A DNA stretch of 64,000 bases from Nemertoderma westbladi (Eukaryota > Xenacoelomorpha > Nemertodermatida > Nemertodermatidae): positions 24,107 to 88,106 of the forward strand of contig JAUCBJ010005720.1 in assembly GCA_032718475.1 (NCBI GenBank), written 5' to 3'. How positions within the stretch are numbered: the stretch's first letter is position 1; every line of letters begins with the position of its first letter. Shown here in pieces: positions 21,856 through 33,091 of this stretch. The notes beneath the pieces are model-generated. The model made no database searches. It saw nothing but the letters and a program-made list of their open reading frames with translations, and was not told where the DNA came from. The translations under genes were made by a program, and so were the position numbers.

Positions 21856-23375
21856 TGATTGAGTTGATAGATGATGATCTTGGTATCAGGGAGCGATATA
21901 CTCTACCTTTACAAGCGTTTGTTGATAGCTTGATACGCGGCGACGCTGGTCCAACTACTACGGAGGACGATGGTCATTATATCTAACCGCCAATCTCCCG
22001 GGAGCAACTTGCGCGTGGGTTAGACTGTAGAAAATTTACCGCTCGCTATACGCATCGTAATGGTATGTATATGGACTTCTTAACTACTGGTCATCCTATC
22101 GACCTACACGATACGAACGATATAGACACCAAAAGGGAAATGGTTTTATTTAAATATCCTACCCAGCGGAAGCGGAACGATAAACTGAAACTCGAACACG
22201 AAAATTCTATTCGAAACCGACTCGAAAGTGCAGATGTTGAGGAGCCGGATAAACACAGCGACTTCACCAAATACCTGGAATTCTTGAGAGAAACCTATCT
22301 AGATATTACCAGTCAACAGAATCTAGAAACTCGATATCCTCAAGGTATAACTCATGACCGCATGGTAGAACTCAAACGGCTCTATTCCACAGATGTATCT
22401 TACCGCCGATCGACCGCTACCTGTTGTACTGGATAGCTTCGAACAGATGGAGGAAATTTGTAAAACTGGAGAACGATCACCCGCGTTTCCCCTACAAGAC
22501 GTGCGTCTTTGGTATTATTGCAATGAATGCCCAAGACCCAACCAACAAACGAAAAGACATAAACATCCGCGGAGACGTTGCTTTAAACACGGTTTTACTC
22601 GCTATATTTACGGGAGTTTCGAGCGAAACTTGTTCGATGTATCACCTACGCTCGTTCGACTCAGATGATCCTTAAATAAACCAATGATCAGAGTTTCGGA
22701 ATACTCGATCAGACCTCCTCATTCCCTAGTGAGACCTCAGACTCTTGATCCTATTAGTATGACGGATCCTCCCGAGCTGTACTCACTGCTCAAAGATCTA
22801 GTGTTACCTGAACAATTAGTCGGTGGCACCCGGTTGTGGGCTTCCTAGATATTAGCCCATCCTACCTAGCCGGATTGGGACGCGGACATTTAATATCGCC
22901 GTTTAACCCTTACTATCGTCCCGGCTTAACACGATATAACCTGTCACCAAAGTGGCGGAGAGCGTTGTACCAAATGAGTTAGACGCTATTCTACAAAGAT
23001 CAGAAAAGGAACTTACGCTTGTTCAGATAAACGTAAATTGCACTAGCAAGTCCAAGCGGTAAACAAAGTAACTATATCTCAGTTCGATCGGGAAATCCAG
23101 AATCTCTAAGAAGTTATCGAACTTGGACGATCCTATTCTCTGCGAGAGTTTTTGGATGAACGTATCCAGCTACGAGCGGAGGAAAATCAGCTCGAGGAGA
23201 AGCATATCGAAACGGCGGATACCTCGACCATAATCCTACACCTTCTGATGCAATCATATTGCCCCCTTCACCCAGGAGTTATGGCCCTCCTAGTAAAGTG
23301 GCTCCCCCCAAAGAGAAAAGGACTCTTGCTAGCCTCAAAAAACTGCGTAAACGCCGTCTGCGTAAGAAAGGCTAA
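21856..23375 (+). pseudogene. Element B decayed accessory coding region between pol and the 3' LTR, function unknown
   Basis: Protein-like sequence of roughly 500 codons, broken by stops and frame changes. It starts at ATG 21856 (MIELIDDDLGIRERYTLP), meets a stop near 21985 and continues in the same frame through MYMDFLTTGHPIDLHD (22065) to about 22390. It shifts to a frame with WIASNRWRKFVKLENDHP ending at 22675, then shows further pieces near 22684-22850 and 22850-22975. It finishes with a basic tail (LKKLRKRRLRKKG) and a stop at 23373. I cannot name the protein. No signal peptide or membrane segment is visible, so an envelope is not supported. The basic end could be a nuclear or nucleic-acid-binding signal (inference). 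Confidence 0.5.
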
Positions 23376-23445
23376 CTGTTTAGAGTATTTTTATATTTTA
23401 GAAACTGTGATTTGTTATATTTTATAGACTTAAATCCCATTTTCT

Positions 23446-23453
23446 GGGAGCGG
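23446..23453 (+). promoter_or_regulatory. Polypurine tract of element B
   Basis: GGGAGCGG lies directly before the TG of the 3' LTR, where the plus-strand primer is expected. It is preceded by a small hairpin, TCCCA-TTTTC-TGGGA. Confidence 0.6.
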
Positions 23454-24662
23454 TGTAAAGGCTTTTGCGGAATTGGCTGGTTATTTTCCCCGTAAAGTAC
23501 TCTGTAGTTGGTTTAACAGGCATAAAAGGCCGTGTCCTACTGTACTGGTGTTTTAGAGGACATAAAAGTAATTTCTTCTGTACGTGTACTTTAGCGGACA
23601 TAATCCACAATTCTATGATGCAAAAGCCGAAATACTCTTGAAACAGTGTAGTTACTATGACGATAGCTAATAGCTGAGCTGTACACGTGGAGCCTCTGCA
23701 CGGAGCCTTGGTTCTTTGTCCTGCTCAGCTTAAATGACGACATCTATCAGCTGTGTCCACGTCAGTTCGACCAATCAGAGATTTTCCCTTTGTGTAAAAG
23801 CTGTACAGCAGAATCCCATGATTCAGTACTGACGTTTCCCCCACGCCTAAGAACACCGGCCGTGGAATGTTTTCTAACATTAGAGCGTCTTTAATTATAA
23901 GAACACATAACTGTTACCGGCACGGTACAGCGGTACGAGACACTAAGAACACATAACGGTACGGTACGTATTGCACATTATTTACTGCTATTTGCTGTTT
24001 GTTATTAAATGTATCATTCGTTTGCATATTGTTATTTGGAGAATAACTATAAACGATCAGAAACCCCGATCTTCTTGATACACTAAGGTTAGAGAGACCG
24101 GCTACATATAGCAATTGCGACTTATATTATCGTGGTTTGTAGTGAATTGAATGCTATTTTATAGGCCCTACAAATGTCGGTTGCTATTCTCTTTATATAT
24201 GATTAAAATCAGTGACTATCGGCAATTCAGTGTGCAGCGGTGTGCAATAGTCTGTATGTGCTTGTCCGCGTAACAAAGCATCTCCTAAAGAATGCGCCTT
24301 ATGTGTAACTTATAATCCATTCCGTTGTGTTTAGTGTAAGCCATAGCTCTGTTTATATAGATAGAGCGCCACGTCCTAAAGGAACTGCTAATATTTCCCG
24401 AAAGTGAATAATATTTGTCAGAGATTATATATTAACGATCAATCGAATAGTACGGTAGGCCTGCACCGCAATCAAATTAAAGCATCCGAATCCAGTCTCC
24501 CGGGTATATCCAGCGGCGGGTGAATGGTCGCGCATAGACTGGCTTCGGCTAATGTTGGATTTATTTGTCTCAAATACTTGTCATAGGCTAAAGTCAATTT
24601 ATAACCTAGAAGACATATAGATTTGGCGGGTTAAACTGCCAAAGGTCTTAAAAGCGCGAACA
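23454..24662 (+). repeat. 3' LTR of element B
   Basis: 1209 bp, partner of 12498-13683, with the same TG start and CA end. Followed by the target duplication GGTGG at 24663-24667, after which the pol frame of remnant A continues. Confidence 0.93.
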
Positions 24663-24667
24663 GGTGG

Positions 24668-25515
24668 CCTGAAGAAGACACGATCACCATCGCAGTTAAA
24701 CCGCAGATGGTGATAAACCAGGAACAAGCAACGAAGAGGATTTCCATCATTATGTCCGTCTATGATCCACCAGGACTCGTTGTACCGATCGCATTACAAG
24801 GAAAGATCATGTTCCAGAAATGTTGGACAGACAAACTTGATTGGGATAAACAACTACCACCAGCATTGCTTACCGACTGGATAAAGTGTACTTCCCAATT
24901 AGAAATCTTTACAGAATTGCAGATACCCCATTTGTACTTCCCGATGATTCCAGATACTCCAATATACGAGTTACATCAATTCTGCAATGCCAGCGAAACC
25001 GTTCCACACCTAAGTTGTGTGGCGTGGGTGGGGAGGGTGAGCCTATTCAAACTAGGCTCGTATTTTCTAGAACAAGACCAGCACCCATATCTGCACAGAC
25101 GGTACCCAGGATGGAGTTATCAGCGGCAGTACTCGCAGTTAAAGCGCACGCCAAAGTGATCAGTGCGCTGGAACTCACAATCGAACGAAATTATTTCTAT
25201 TCGGATTCAGAGGTGGTACTATGCCAACTATCAAATGAGTCAAGATGGTTCGTAACCATTGTAGCGAACCGGATAGAGGAAGTAAGAAGGTTTACCGAGT
25301 TAAGACAATGGAGATACGTTCCCACAGAAATGAATCCAACAGACTGTGCAAGCCGCGGATTATTCCCGGAAGAGTTTATAACAAGGTTCCACAACTTTTG
25401 GTTTTATGGACCAGAGTTCCTCAGACTGCCTGACAAGGAGTGGCCTTCAGAAATAGTTAACGGCCCTCATAGGGGGAAGAAACCAGAGGAGGTGGACGAC
25501 TATAAACCCATGTGA
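24668..25515 (+). pseudogene. Bel/Pao remnant A: RT connection region and RNase H
   Basis: Continues the frame interrupted at 12497. It begins with the Bel/Pao segment after the RT palm (SIIMSVYDPPGLVVPIALQG, the A17/connection region). After a frame change near 25030 it runs through RNase H, with MELSAAVLAV, FYSDSEVVLCQL and EMNPTDCASRG carrying the family's acidic positions; the first motif (FCNASETVPHL) has lost its usual Asp. It then ends in the characteristic FYGPEFLRLPDKEWP. A stop follows at 25513. The next unit (25510-26441) is an insertion, and the frame resumes at 26442. Confidence 0.85.
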
Positions 25516-26441
25516 TAATTTTTTTTGTAGTTAAAGGGTGTAAGACTCTAGTGGTTACCTTAAAGTTAATATATACATCAAACCCCTGTTAGTCAGTATG
25601 TCGGTACATTCAATTATCACATATAAATATAGAGCAGAACTCCGGCATCACTGCATGTTGTTAAATCTTATATAATTTTTGTGCTGTGTGTTTGCTCTAG
25701 CAAACTACCAGTTTTCCATTGGTAACATGTTTACTTACCGTAGGCCTATAGGGTTCCAATGTTCTGAGGTCTGAAGTCTGTTTGGGCTGAGTGGTAACTG
25801 AGTTGATGGTGCGATTAATTTAGGTCAACGGTGCAATATAGTTAGGCTTGGCTAATTCCCTGTCCAGCTGATGAGGTGTCGAGGATTAGCGCGTACTGGT
25901 CCTAGACGCCAAAACGCAACCATATTTTTAACAAATTAATTATTTTTGTCTAGTCCTACCTCTTTCACGGCGACAAAAATGTCATATATTTTCTTATAGA
26001 ATATAGGCTTAGCTTTTGTGCAGTTTAATACCGGTATCATTTAGTGTATGGCGGTTAGGTTTTAGGGTTAGGGTTGCAATACATACTTGTATGTGGAGCA
26101 TGGTATAATATATTTTGTTTGTGTTTTTTGTTTGTCTTGTTTTGTGTTCCTTGATGGCCTTAGGGTCTGGAAGGTATTTTGGGCTTAATGTCCTGATACT
26201 ATACTTTTGTTTGTGTTTTTTGTTTGTTTTGTTTTGTGTTCCTTGATGGCCTTAGGGTCTGGAAGGTATTTTGGGCTCAATGTCCTGATACTATACTTTT
26301 GTTTGTGTTTTTTGTTTGTTTTGTTTTGTGTTCCTTGATGGCCTTAGTGTCTGGAAGGTATTTTGGGCTTAATGTCCTGATTCTATATTTTTTTGTAGTT
26401 AAAGGGTGTAAGACTCTAGTGGTTACCTTAAAGTTAATAAA
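25510..26441. mobile_element. Unclassified 0.93-kb insertion with 50-bp terminal direct repeats
   Basis: Splits remnant A between RNase H and integrase. The flanks GACTATAAACCC (25498) and GACTATAACCCC (26442) look like an imperfect target duplication. Just inside both ends is the same stretch of about 50 bp, TTTTTTTGTAGTTAAAGGGTG through GTGGTTACCTTAAAGTTAAT (25519-25570 and 26387-26439), in direct orientation. The interior has no ORF and contains three tandem copies of about 93 bp (from about 26110) with GTGTTCCTTGATGGCCTTAG. It could be a tiny terminal-repeat (TRIM-like) element or the result of a local duplication; the class is not settled. Confidence 0.5.
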
Positions 26442-27340
26442 GACTATAACCCCGACAAAGAGAAGGAAGTCATGGTGGCATATGCGACAATGGCAACAGA
26501 TGATGAACATCCCATAGATAAAATCCTGGCTGGAAATGGTTCCTTCAATATCAACATGAATAGACTGGCAAACCTAATGATCCTACGGGATAAAATACTT
26601 TACAATGCCCGACGCAAAAAGAACAAGTTTATAAGCTTCCAACCAATCAAAGCAGACTACAATGAATTGGCATTCACCACCATAATAAAACATCTACAAG
26701 TTAAACACTTTGCGTCGACCATACATGATCTAAAAAGGAACATCCAACTGGTCAAGAGTAATCCGTTGCGGAAGTTATGCCTGTTTCTTGACCCCCTTGG
26801 GGTCATAAGGTGTAACACAAGACTCCTATATACAGAACTGGATTATAATGAGAAGTTTTCCATACTGTTACCAAACGAGTCGCCGATTACAACAGCTATA
26901 GTCAGAGGCGCACACCAGGATATCGCCCACCAGGGGTTTGACTACACCATAAACAAGGTGCGAAGACGTTTCTGGATATTCAAATTAAGATCCAAAGTAA
27001 AACATGTGATACGCACCTGTGTGAAATGCCAAAGGAAATGGGGTAAAGCGGACTCACAACTAATGGCCCCGCTAGACCATGGAACAGGGCGCAGATGTAC
27101 GACTCACCGTTCACCTATTGTGGAGTAGATCTGTTTGGACCCATAACCTTAATGCGCGGCAGGGTAGAAGTCAAACGATATGGAGTGATATTCACGTGTT
27201 TCCTATGTTGCGCTGTGGCGCTGGATTTAGCGGCAGATTATTCAGCCGTCGCGGTGATTCTAGTACTGAGGAGATTTATCTGCCGATATGGAAATGTTTC
27301 GATATTATATTCAGATCAGGGAACTCACCCCCCTAAATAA
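26442..27340 (+). pseudogene. Bel/Pao remnant A: integrase zinc-binding and first part of the catalytic core
   Basis: A frame from about 26442 to 27128 holds the region before integrase (MNRLANLMILRDKIL), then the H2C2 zinc-binding module (HQDIAHQGFDYTINKVRRRFW, CVKCQRKWGKA). After a one-base frame change near 27095 the catalytic core follows: SPFTYCGVDLFGPI with the first catalytic Asp and ILYSDQGT with the second. Homology stops there, just before the NFxGA motif normally found, and the sequence changes to unrelated AT-rich DNA at about 27340. The glutamate-containing part is missing. Confidence 0.85.
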
Positions 27341-28071
27341 ATTCTGACTGACTATATAATTTCGTGCTATTGGCTTATTATAAAAAACTTATTATTGTAT
27401 ATATTCTAATTATATTGGTGTATTGGGGAGTCCCATATATTTGGAATCAGTGTATATCAGCGCAAAGAGAACTTGATCAGTTAGAATTAAAATTGATGAT
27501 TCAACCTAACTTGTTCTTTTTCCTTTTCGACTACATTATCCATCACTCCCTGATCCAATATCTGGTGACTAGTATTGAGAGATGCAGAAACACTCCCAAA
27601 CTTACATCGGCGTTAGTGAATAATGGCAACAAAATTCCAAATATAAGAGGTGAATTTTGCTGATACAAAATTCAGATAAACCTGCGGAATTCCAACCATA
27701 GCACTTTCCCGATGGAGCTTCACCCTGCGATGAATTCAGAAACCTAACACTACTTCCATGCTACACTGACACGTAAACGCAGATGAAACTGGTGAAGGAA
27801 AAGGTGTGTTCAAAACTATAAAACCCTATTTATCTAACAGACTCTAAATTATCTACATTATCTAAATATCAACGAGGAATGGACATAACGATTACACTGA
27901 TGGAGTTGACTCAACGTGAAGACAGGATTTGGAACATCAAAGTTGAGGTGCTGGGAACGAACTAGGGAATATTCAGGATCATTGTCCATGTGGATCAAAT
28001 CCCAATACGAAACGTACGAGGAGCTGTTCTATGCATTCGCTTACGTCGCGATACGTGCTGCTACCGAATAA

Positions 28072-29290
28072 ATGGATACCAAACCACCAACAACGCGCAG
28101 GAAGGACTATCGAACCAACTCTGGTACGGATCAGGAGCTCAATATTCAAGACCTTGCCCGCAGACTCGGAACTCTAAAAGGGCTCGTCACTAGGGCCAAC
28201 ACTCGAATTGAAACACTGGTAAAACGACCAAACTCTTCCAATGATGAGATCCAACAACAATTCAAGAAAGTACAGTACGCTATCCAGAACTACGAGTTAT
28301 CGTCCGGTGCATACAATCGCCTGATTCCTACTGACAATTGCAAAAACAAACTAAAACTCGAGGAACACCTGCGGCACCTCGACCAGTTCTGGCATCAACA
28401 CTCCCGGATTATCCAACTCGTCAGGAGGTACGAGGAGCGGTCAAACCGTAGACTCGAGAAAAGAGTCCGTGTCAACTGTTGCTACAAGGTGGATGGCTAC
28501 GAGCAGAACCGCTCAATCCACTTGATAATCAGAGTCTATTTTCTGGAGTGCAACCTCAACACACTCTCAAAGAAACAGACTCCAAGATCAGGTGTGGGAT
28601 CAAAGAGCCTGAGTGGTCAAAGTGCTAATGGGGAACAAATATGCGCAGTGGATTTGGATAAAAATAAGCTGGCACAGGAAATGATCAACCGGCATCCGGC
28701 GATCGATATCTAGGAAAAAGATGCAGAAATTCAGCAGGAACTCGAGAAGCGCGAAAGAGAAACTTGACTCGAAATCAAGAAATTCGAAATAGAAATTCAG
28801 TGAGAGAATGATAAGACAAAAAAAGGAACTCAATAAAATATAAAAGATACAACAATGGGATGCAGAACAGCGATCTCAAGAAATAAAAGCAGAAAAGATA
28901 ATGAAACAAAAGAAAAGTATGGACAATGCCAAATTAGCCAAGTACAAAACCGCTTTACTCGAGCTAAATCTCCTAATCAAGGAGGATAGGGAGAGAGGAA
29001 TCGAATGGGAATTTGAACCCATCCCCACTCCCGAGTTGGAGAAAACCATTCCATTCGAGGAACCCACTCCTCTCCAACCAATCCTTAAAACCCACAAACT
29101 CTCTCCCGCAGCACAAGAATTCATACCGGAAATGGACCAGGGAAGTCATAGTGCCTGATACGATCCTGAAAAGGATTCGGAGTGTAAGCGGATTCAATTC
29201 CATTGCACTATCCACCTTAGAATGGGACCAGTGGCATTTTTCCAATATAGTTGGGGATATGAGATTACCAATATTAATCTCACCTCATAA
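28072..29290 (+). pseudogene. Bel/Pao remnant D: Gag-like N-terminal region
   Basis: A frame from 28072 to 28713 (213 residues) starts with a basic segment (TRRKDYRTNSGTDQELNI), then long charged helical stretches (LKLEEHLRHLDQFWHQHS). Past a stop at 28711 the coding character goes on with EIQQELEKRERET-type coiled coil, then KYKTALLELNLLIKEDRERG (about 28940) and a proline-rich part. Near 29210-29250 the segment LSTLEWDQWHFSNIV resembles the start of the DUF1759 Gag core (compare DEMKWLPF in element B). Several stops and frame changes make it a pseudogene. No LTRs are seen around it. Its relation to remnant A is unclear. Confidence 0.55.
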
Positions 29291-29514
29291 CCAACTTTGG
29301 GGGGGGGGGCATCCCGGAAGAATTCCGACCAGAAGTGGCCTGGGAATGGTCAGCACCCAAAGGGAGTCACCAAAATGGAATTACTAAACGCCTAATTAGA
29401 ACATCTCGAGAAACTCTACGGAGTATAACTACAGACAGAAACTTACACCATCAAGTTATCGCTGAAGAAACATTCCGAACTATGTTGGCGGACTATCATA
29501 CCTGTAACCTGTAG
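29291..29514 (+). pseudogene. Bel/Pao remnant D: C-terminal part of integrase
   Basis: After a run of G (29301-29310) the frame reads FRPEVAWEWSAPKGSHQNG, KRLIRTSRETLRSI and ends at a TAG at 29512. This matches the end of the Bel/Pao integrase core (W.FS.P.G.H..G..E.LIR). The conserved Glu before LIR is replaced: the local sequence is ITKRLIR. It follows the Gag segment directly, so RT, RNase H and most of integrase were deleted between them. Confidence 0.6.
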
Positions 29515-30473
29515 CAGCTGTGAGGCTGCAGATCACTGCCAGTTTTACATATATATACATTATACAGCCTTCAAGAAACCTATAAGGCAACAGCTGCTAC
29601 AACAGATCGTACAACTAAAACTCAATCCGAGTTTCTTGATGAACGGAAAGGACGTTTTGAAACGGCGTTCCAAGATGGAATGAAAGTCGACGGAACTTAC
29701 AAATGTGGAATAAAAATTGTAACCCAAAACACAATAGATAGAATTTCACTTCACAAATAATATGAAAGACTCAATTTCAGATGTACTCATAAACATGTAT
29801 AGGGCCTAGTCAGTTGTTTCATTCAAAAAGTAAGTACAAATTTTAGAGAAAATGGCCAAAATCATCCACAATTAAAACTCTCTGATTGGATTATTAATTG
29901 GCAATTCGAAATTAAGTCCAATTCATAGTTAGAAAGAACAAATGGGCTCTACCTATATAACATACACATTCTACCTCTAGGATTATAATGAGATATCTTA
30001 TCAAATAAAGTTAGCTTTGCCAAAACAATGTGAGGGTGAGGATAGGACCACATTAGAGCGAGCCACACCCAAACATACTTCCTTGCTAATTCCCTACGAA
30101 GATGAAGTTACATATTAATTATTCAAAGTTAAAAAATGAGCCAAGAAATTACTGCTTATTGATATTAGAAAAGTATTATGATATTGCAGTCACTGCAAAC
30201 ATTGCAGTTACCAGTAACATCAAACAATTAAATATTTATTGTTTTCGCTAATTTTATGATATTTACGCGAACAAACAATGTTGTTCAATAATGTTGAACT
30301 AATCATTATTCTAAAAATTTTACACAACTTACGATAGACTTTACAGTTCTAGTCTATTTGCTTAAGCTTTACAATGAAACTGAACCTCAAACTGTAAGGT
30401 TGTGGCAAAATCGTTATATAGGCTCTGGTATATGTCTTTTTTTTATTATTTTATACGTCGGTTTATACTGTCG
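29515..30473. other. AT-rich intergenic region, no gene seen
   Basis: No exon, RNA gene or transposon end recognised. It may include the degraded 3' end of remnant D. Confidence 0.4.
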
Positions 30474-30675
30474 GCATTACGTAACGCCGACACTGTCGGC
30501 ACAACGTAACGCCGACACTGTCGGCACAACGTAACGCCGACACTGTCGGCACAACGTAACGCAGACACTGTCGGCACAACATAACGCCGACACTGTCGGC
30601 ACAACGTAACTACGACACTCAGTACATTATCTGCACAGTGTTGGCACAACGTTATGCCGAGACTGTCGGCACAGC
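30474..30675. repeat. 25-bp palindromic minisatellite upstream of gene 2
   Basis: About eight copies of a 25-bp unit, GTAACGCCGACACTGTCGGC plus ACAAC. Each contains GCCGACA-C-TGTCGGC, a 7-bp perfect inverted repeat with a single central base, so the block can fold into a series of hairpins. Two copies near 30610-30650 are diverged. Confidence 0.9.
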
Positions 30676-32932
30676 GTTTACACCCTGTAGGTTCCAACAA
30701 TAAGTCCCCCTCGCAAAGCCTTCCGATATGACATATCCAGCTTTTCGACGCTTCGGTGTGGTTTACAGTAGTGCACCTATCCAGTGTCTGCTACTGGACA
30801 GTACATTTTGAAAGTTACTTGCACGTCTAGCCAGCCACCTTGAGCTTTAGCTGTTTGCCCTCAATATTAATTTTTATTTCTCATCAATGTTAAACTATCA
30901 ATTAAGATTATATTAGGTAGCAGGTTACTGTGTCACTTTATTCTAATTGTGCAATAGCCTGCTTGTGTTTGTGTTAGTTATGTTGTGTTTGATATATTCA
31001 ATTATCAATAAAATAAGTAGCAATAAATAATATGTTATTTTTTTAAAGTTGATTTCAATTTAGCTTAGTTTGTTGTTTTTTTCTAGTTACTATACTGGTA
31101 GTTGTTCGTGTTGATGTACTGTAGGTTGCTTGGAGTCTGTTCCTTTAGTAAAGTAGTGGCCCCGGTTTCTTTAGTTATTAAGGAATTGTTCGATCTCTAT
31201 AATAGAAAGCCCGTTCGTTATACATTCAGGGCTGATACAGGACAGGTCCTGGCTTTGTCGGCTTATTTACTTGCGGCACTATAATTAATTAACATTACTT
31301 GGTATTTAATAACATCTAATGAAAAACTATTCCAGGGGTCTGTGATCACGTTTCAATAACAGAACTTTGGACCAAATAGATTATATTACGTGTGAAAAAT
31401 AAATTTATACAAATATAATGTGTTGGAGAGTAAAACATTATAAACATTACCTATTCTTTAAACTATTGTATTTTCACACAAAACAAATAGTATATGATGC
31501 TATTATAGTGTTTTTCAAACTTAAATGTATACCGGTAAATAAACCAAGTTGCCTTTGTGGAGGTCGGCTACATTTTGCTGCGAGGGCGGCTAAAATATGA
31601 TGCTGCAACAAAAGTTGTATGGTGTGAGTAGTATACTGTAAAAATAACCATAAAATAATTAAATTACTTCATTAAATAAATTTATGCCTACTGGTTTACT
31701 ACCAAACACACCACATATTCAACGTCTACCGGTGGCCTACTACTGTAATATTGTGAATGAATCCGCTACTGTGGCAAATGTTTTTTCTTTTATAACCGTG
31801 ATCTATAATAAATCTCTCCGCAAATTATATATCTTAGAGTTTGTGGAGAAAACCCCTATTTATTTTTTCCTCGTAATAAATACTTTAGCAATTGCGTCAT
31901 TTCCTTTGTACGTACTTATAAATAATGTTTTGTATTTGACAAATCTTTCTCACTAATATTTTTAAAAATGATTAAAATAATCTAAAACTAGTTAAAAAAA
32001 ACTTTTCTTAACTAATTTTTTACCTTTTTAACTATTTTTTTAGCATAAAGTTTTCACACATAACCGAGTCAATGGTCTTACATGTCGATAAACCGTCTGT
32101 ACGGTTATGGTGTTTGTATACATCAAGAAAGTACATACAGTAGTACTGTACAATCATACCGGTAATTAAATAGGCCAGGCCCATACATACAGCATTAACT
32201 CAACACTTGATTCCGAAACATTTGATAAGTACAAAAATAAGTCGCATTCAACACCTGAATTGATTTCGTAATAGTTGTAAGATCATGTTAGATCGATAGG
32301 ATTGTACCGATTGTTAGATCGATAGGATTGTACAATGTTAGATCGAGACTCTGATACCCATCACAACTACACTTTTTCTGTTCTCTAATATCATTATTGA
32401 TATGAATCAGAATAACACTTCATATACAATGTCATGTCTATGTATGCCGAATTTTATGTCCGTCGTCCGACCTATCCACAGTTATTGTGCTGTGCAGATC
32501 CTTGGAGAAGCCATAAACCCTGTATAATAATATAATAATAATATAATACTCCATTACACAATGTTTTCCAAAAATGCGGATATTTAGTAATATTATGATG
32601 ATACATCTAATATAGATAATGACAATAAACTAAAGTCCGCACAGATCAACTAACCTTGATCTTCACCAACCTGACACTAACTCGTTTGTTTATTGTTTCA
32701 CTAAATTAATTGGCAATGGAAAGAGCCACAACTGACACAGATAATGATGTAATGTGTCTCTCGTGCGTTACTATTTCTCCTATAGGCCTGATTTTATGAG
32801 GGTGAGGGTTGTGTCGTATTATACCGTAATCAGTTGTTATATAGTTTGGGCTGTTTGTTAGATTTAGTTCTAGAATATTCAACTTAATGGATTCAATATA
32901 GTAAATATCCGTCATCAAGAAAAGTTGTAATA
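30676..32932 (+). promoter_or_regulatory. Upstream region of SLC6 gene 2
   Basis: Unique AT-rich sequence between the palindromic satellite and the gene 2 start codon. It should contain the promoter and 5' leader, but I can point to no specific motif. A short tandem of TGTTAGATCGATAGGATTGTAC lies at 32286-32345. No ORF of note. Confidence 0.35.
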
Positions 32933-33015
32933 ATGGGTAAGAAAAATAAATCCGATACAGAGATGGATAACTTTGCTGAGGTCGGTGACATCGAACTTCA
33001 GGAGAAAGGAAAACT
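32933..33015 (+). CDS. SLC6 transporter gene 2, first coding exon (cytoplasmic N-terminus)
   Basis: ATG in TAATAATGGG, then 27 codons plus two bases ending AAACT/GTAAGT. It encodes a short hydrophilic, charged N-terminus (MGKKNKSDTEMDNF, then AEVGDIELQEKGK), as usual before TM1 in SLC6 proteins. The last two bases (CT) join the first base of the exon at 41662 to make a Leu codon, which supports the assignment. No in-frame ATG lies closer to TM1. The first exon alone is weak evidence; the phase match and the donor make it convincing. Confidence 0.8.
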
Positions 33016-33091
33016 GTAAGTTGTAATTAATATATTATACTGAATATTTGAAAATCTATGTCAAGGTATTGAATGATGTATCGAATTCCAC

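Larger units (their letters stand above)
12498..24662 (+). mobile_element. LTR retrotransposon B (Bel/Pao type, non-autonomous), nested in remnant A
   Basis: Complete insertion of about 12.2 kb: direct LTRs (12498-13683 and 23454-24662), each starting TG and ending CA, flanked by a 5-bp duplication GGTGG (12493-12497, 24663-24667). Five-base duplications fit Bel/Pao. The inside holds a repeat-rich leader, ORF1, a Gag-zinc knuckle-protease ORF, a non-coding stretch and a decayed accessory coding region. RT, most of RNase H and integrase are absent, so it would need enzymes from another element. It interrupts the pol of remnant A in frame. Confidence 0.92.

Noticed and set aside
21856-23375. 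Envelope gene of element B
   Set aside because: No signal peptide, transmembrane segment, furin-type site or cysteine pattern is visible in any frame of the region.
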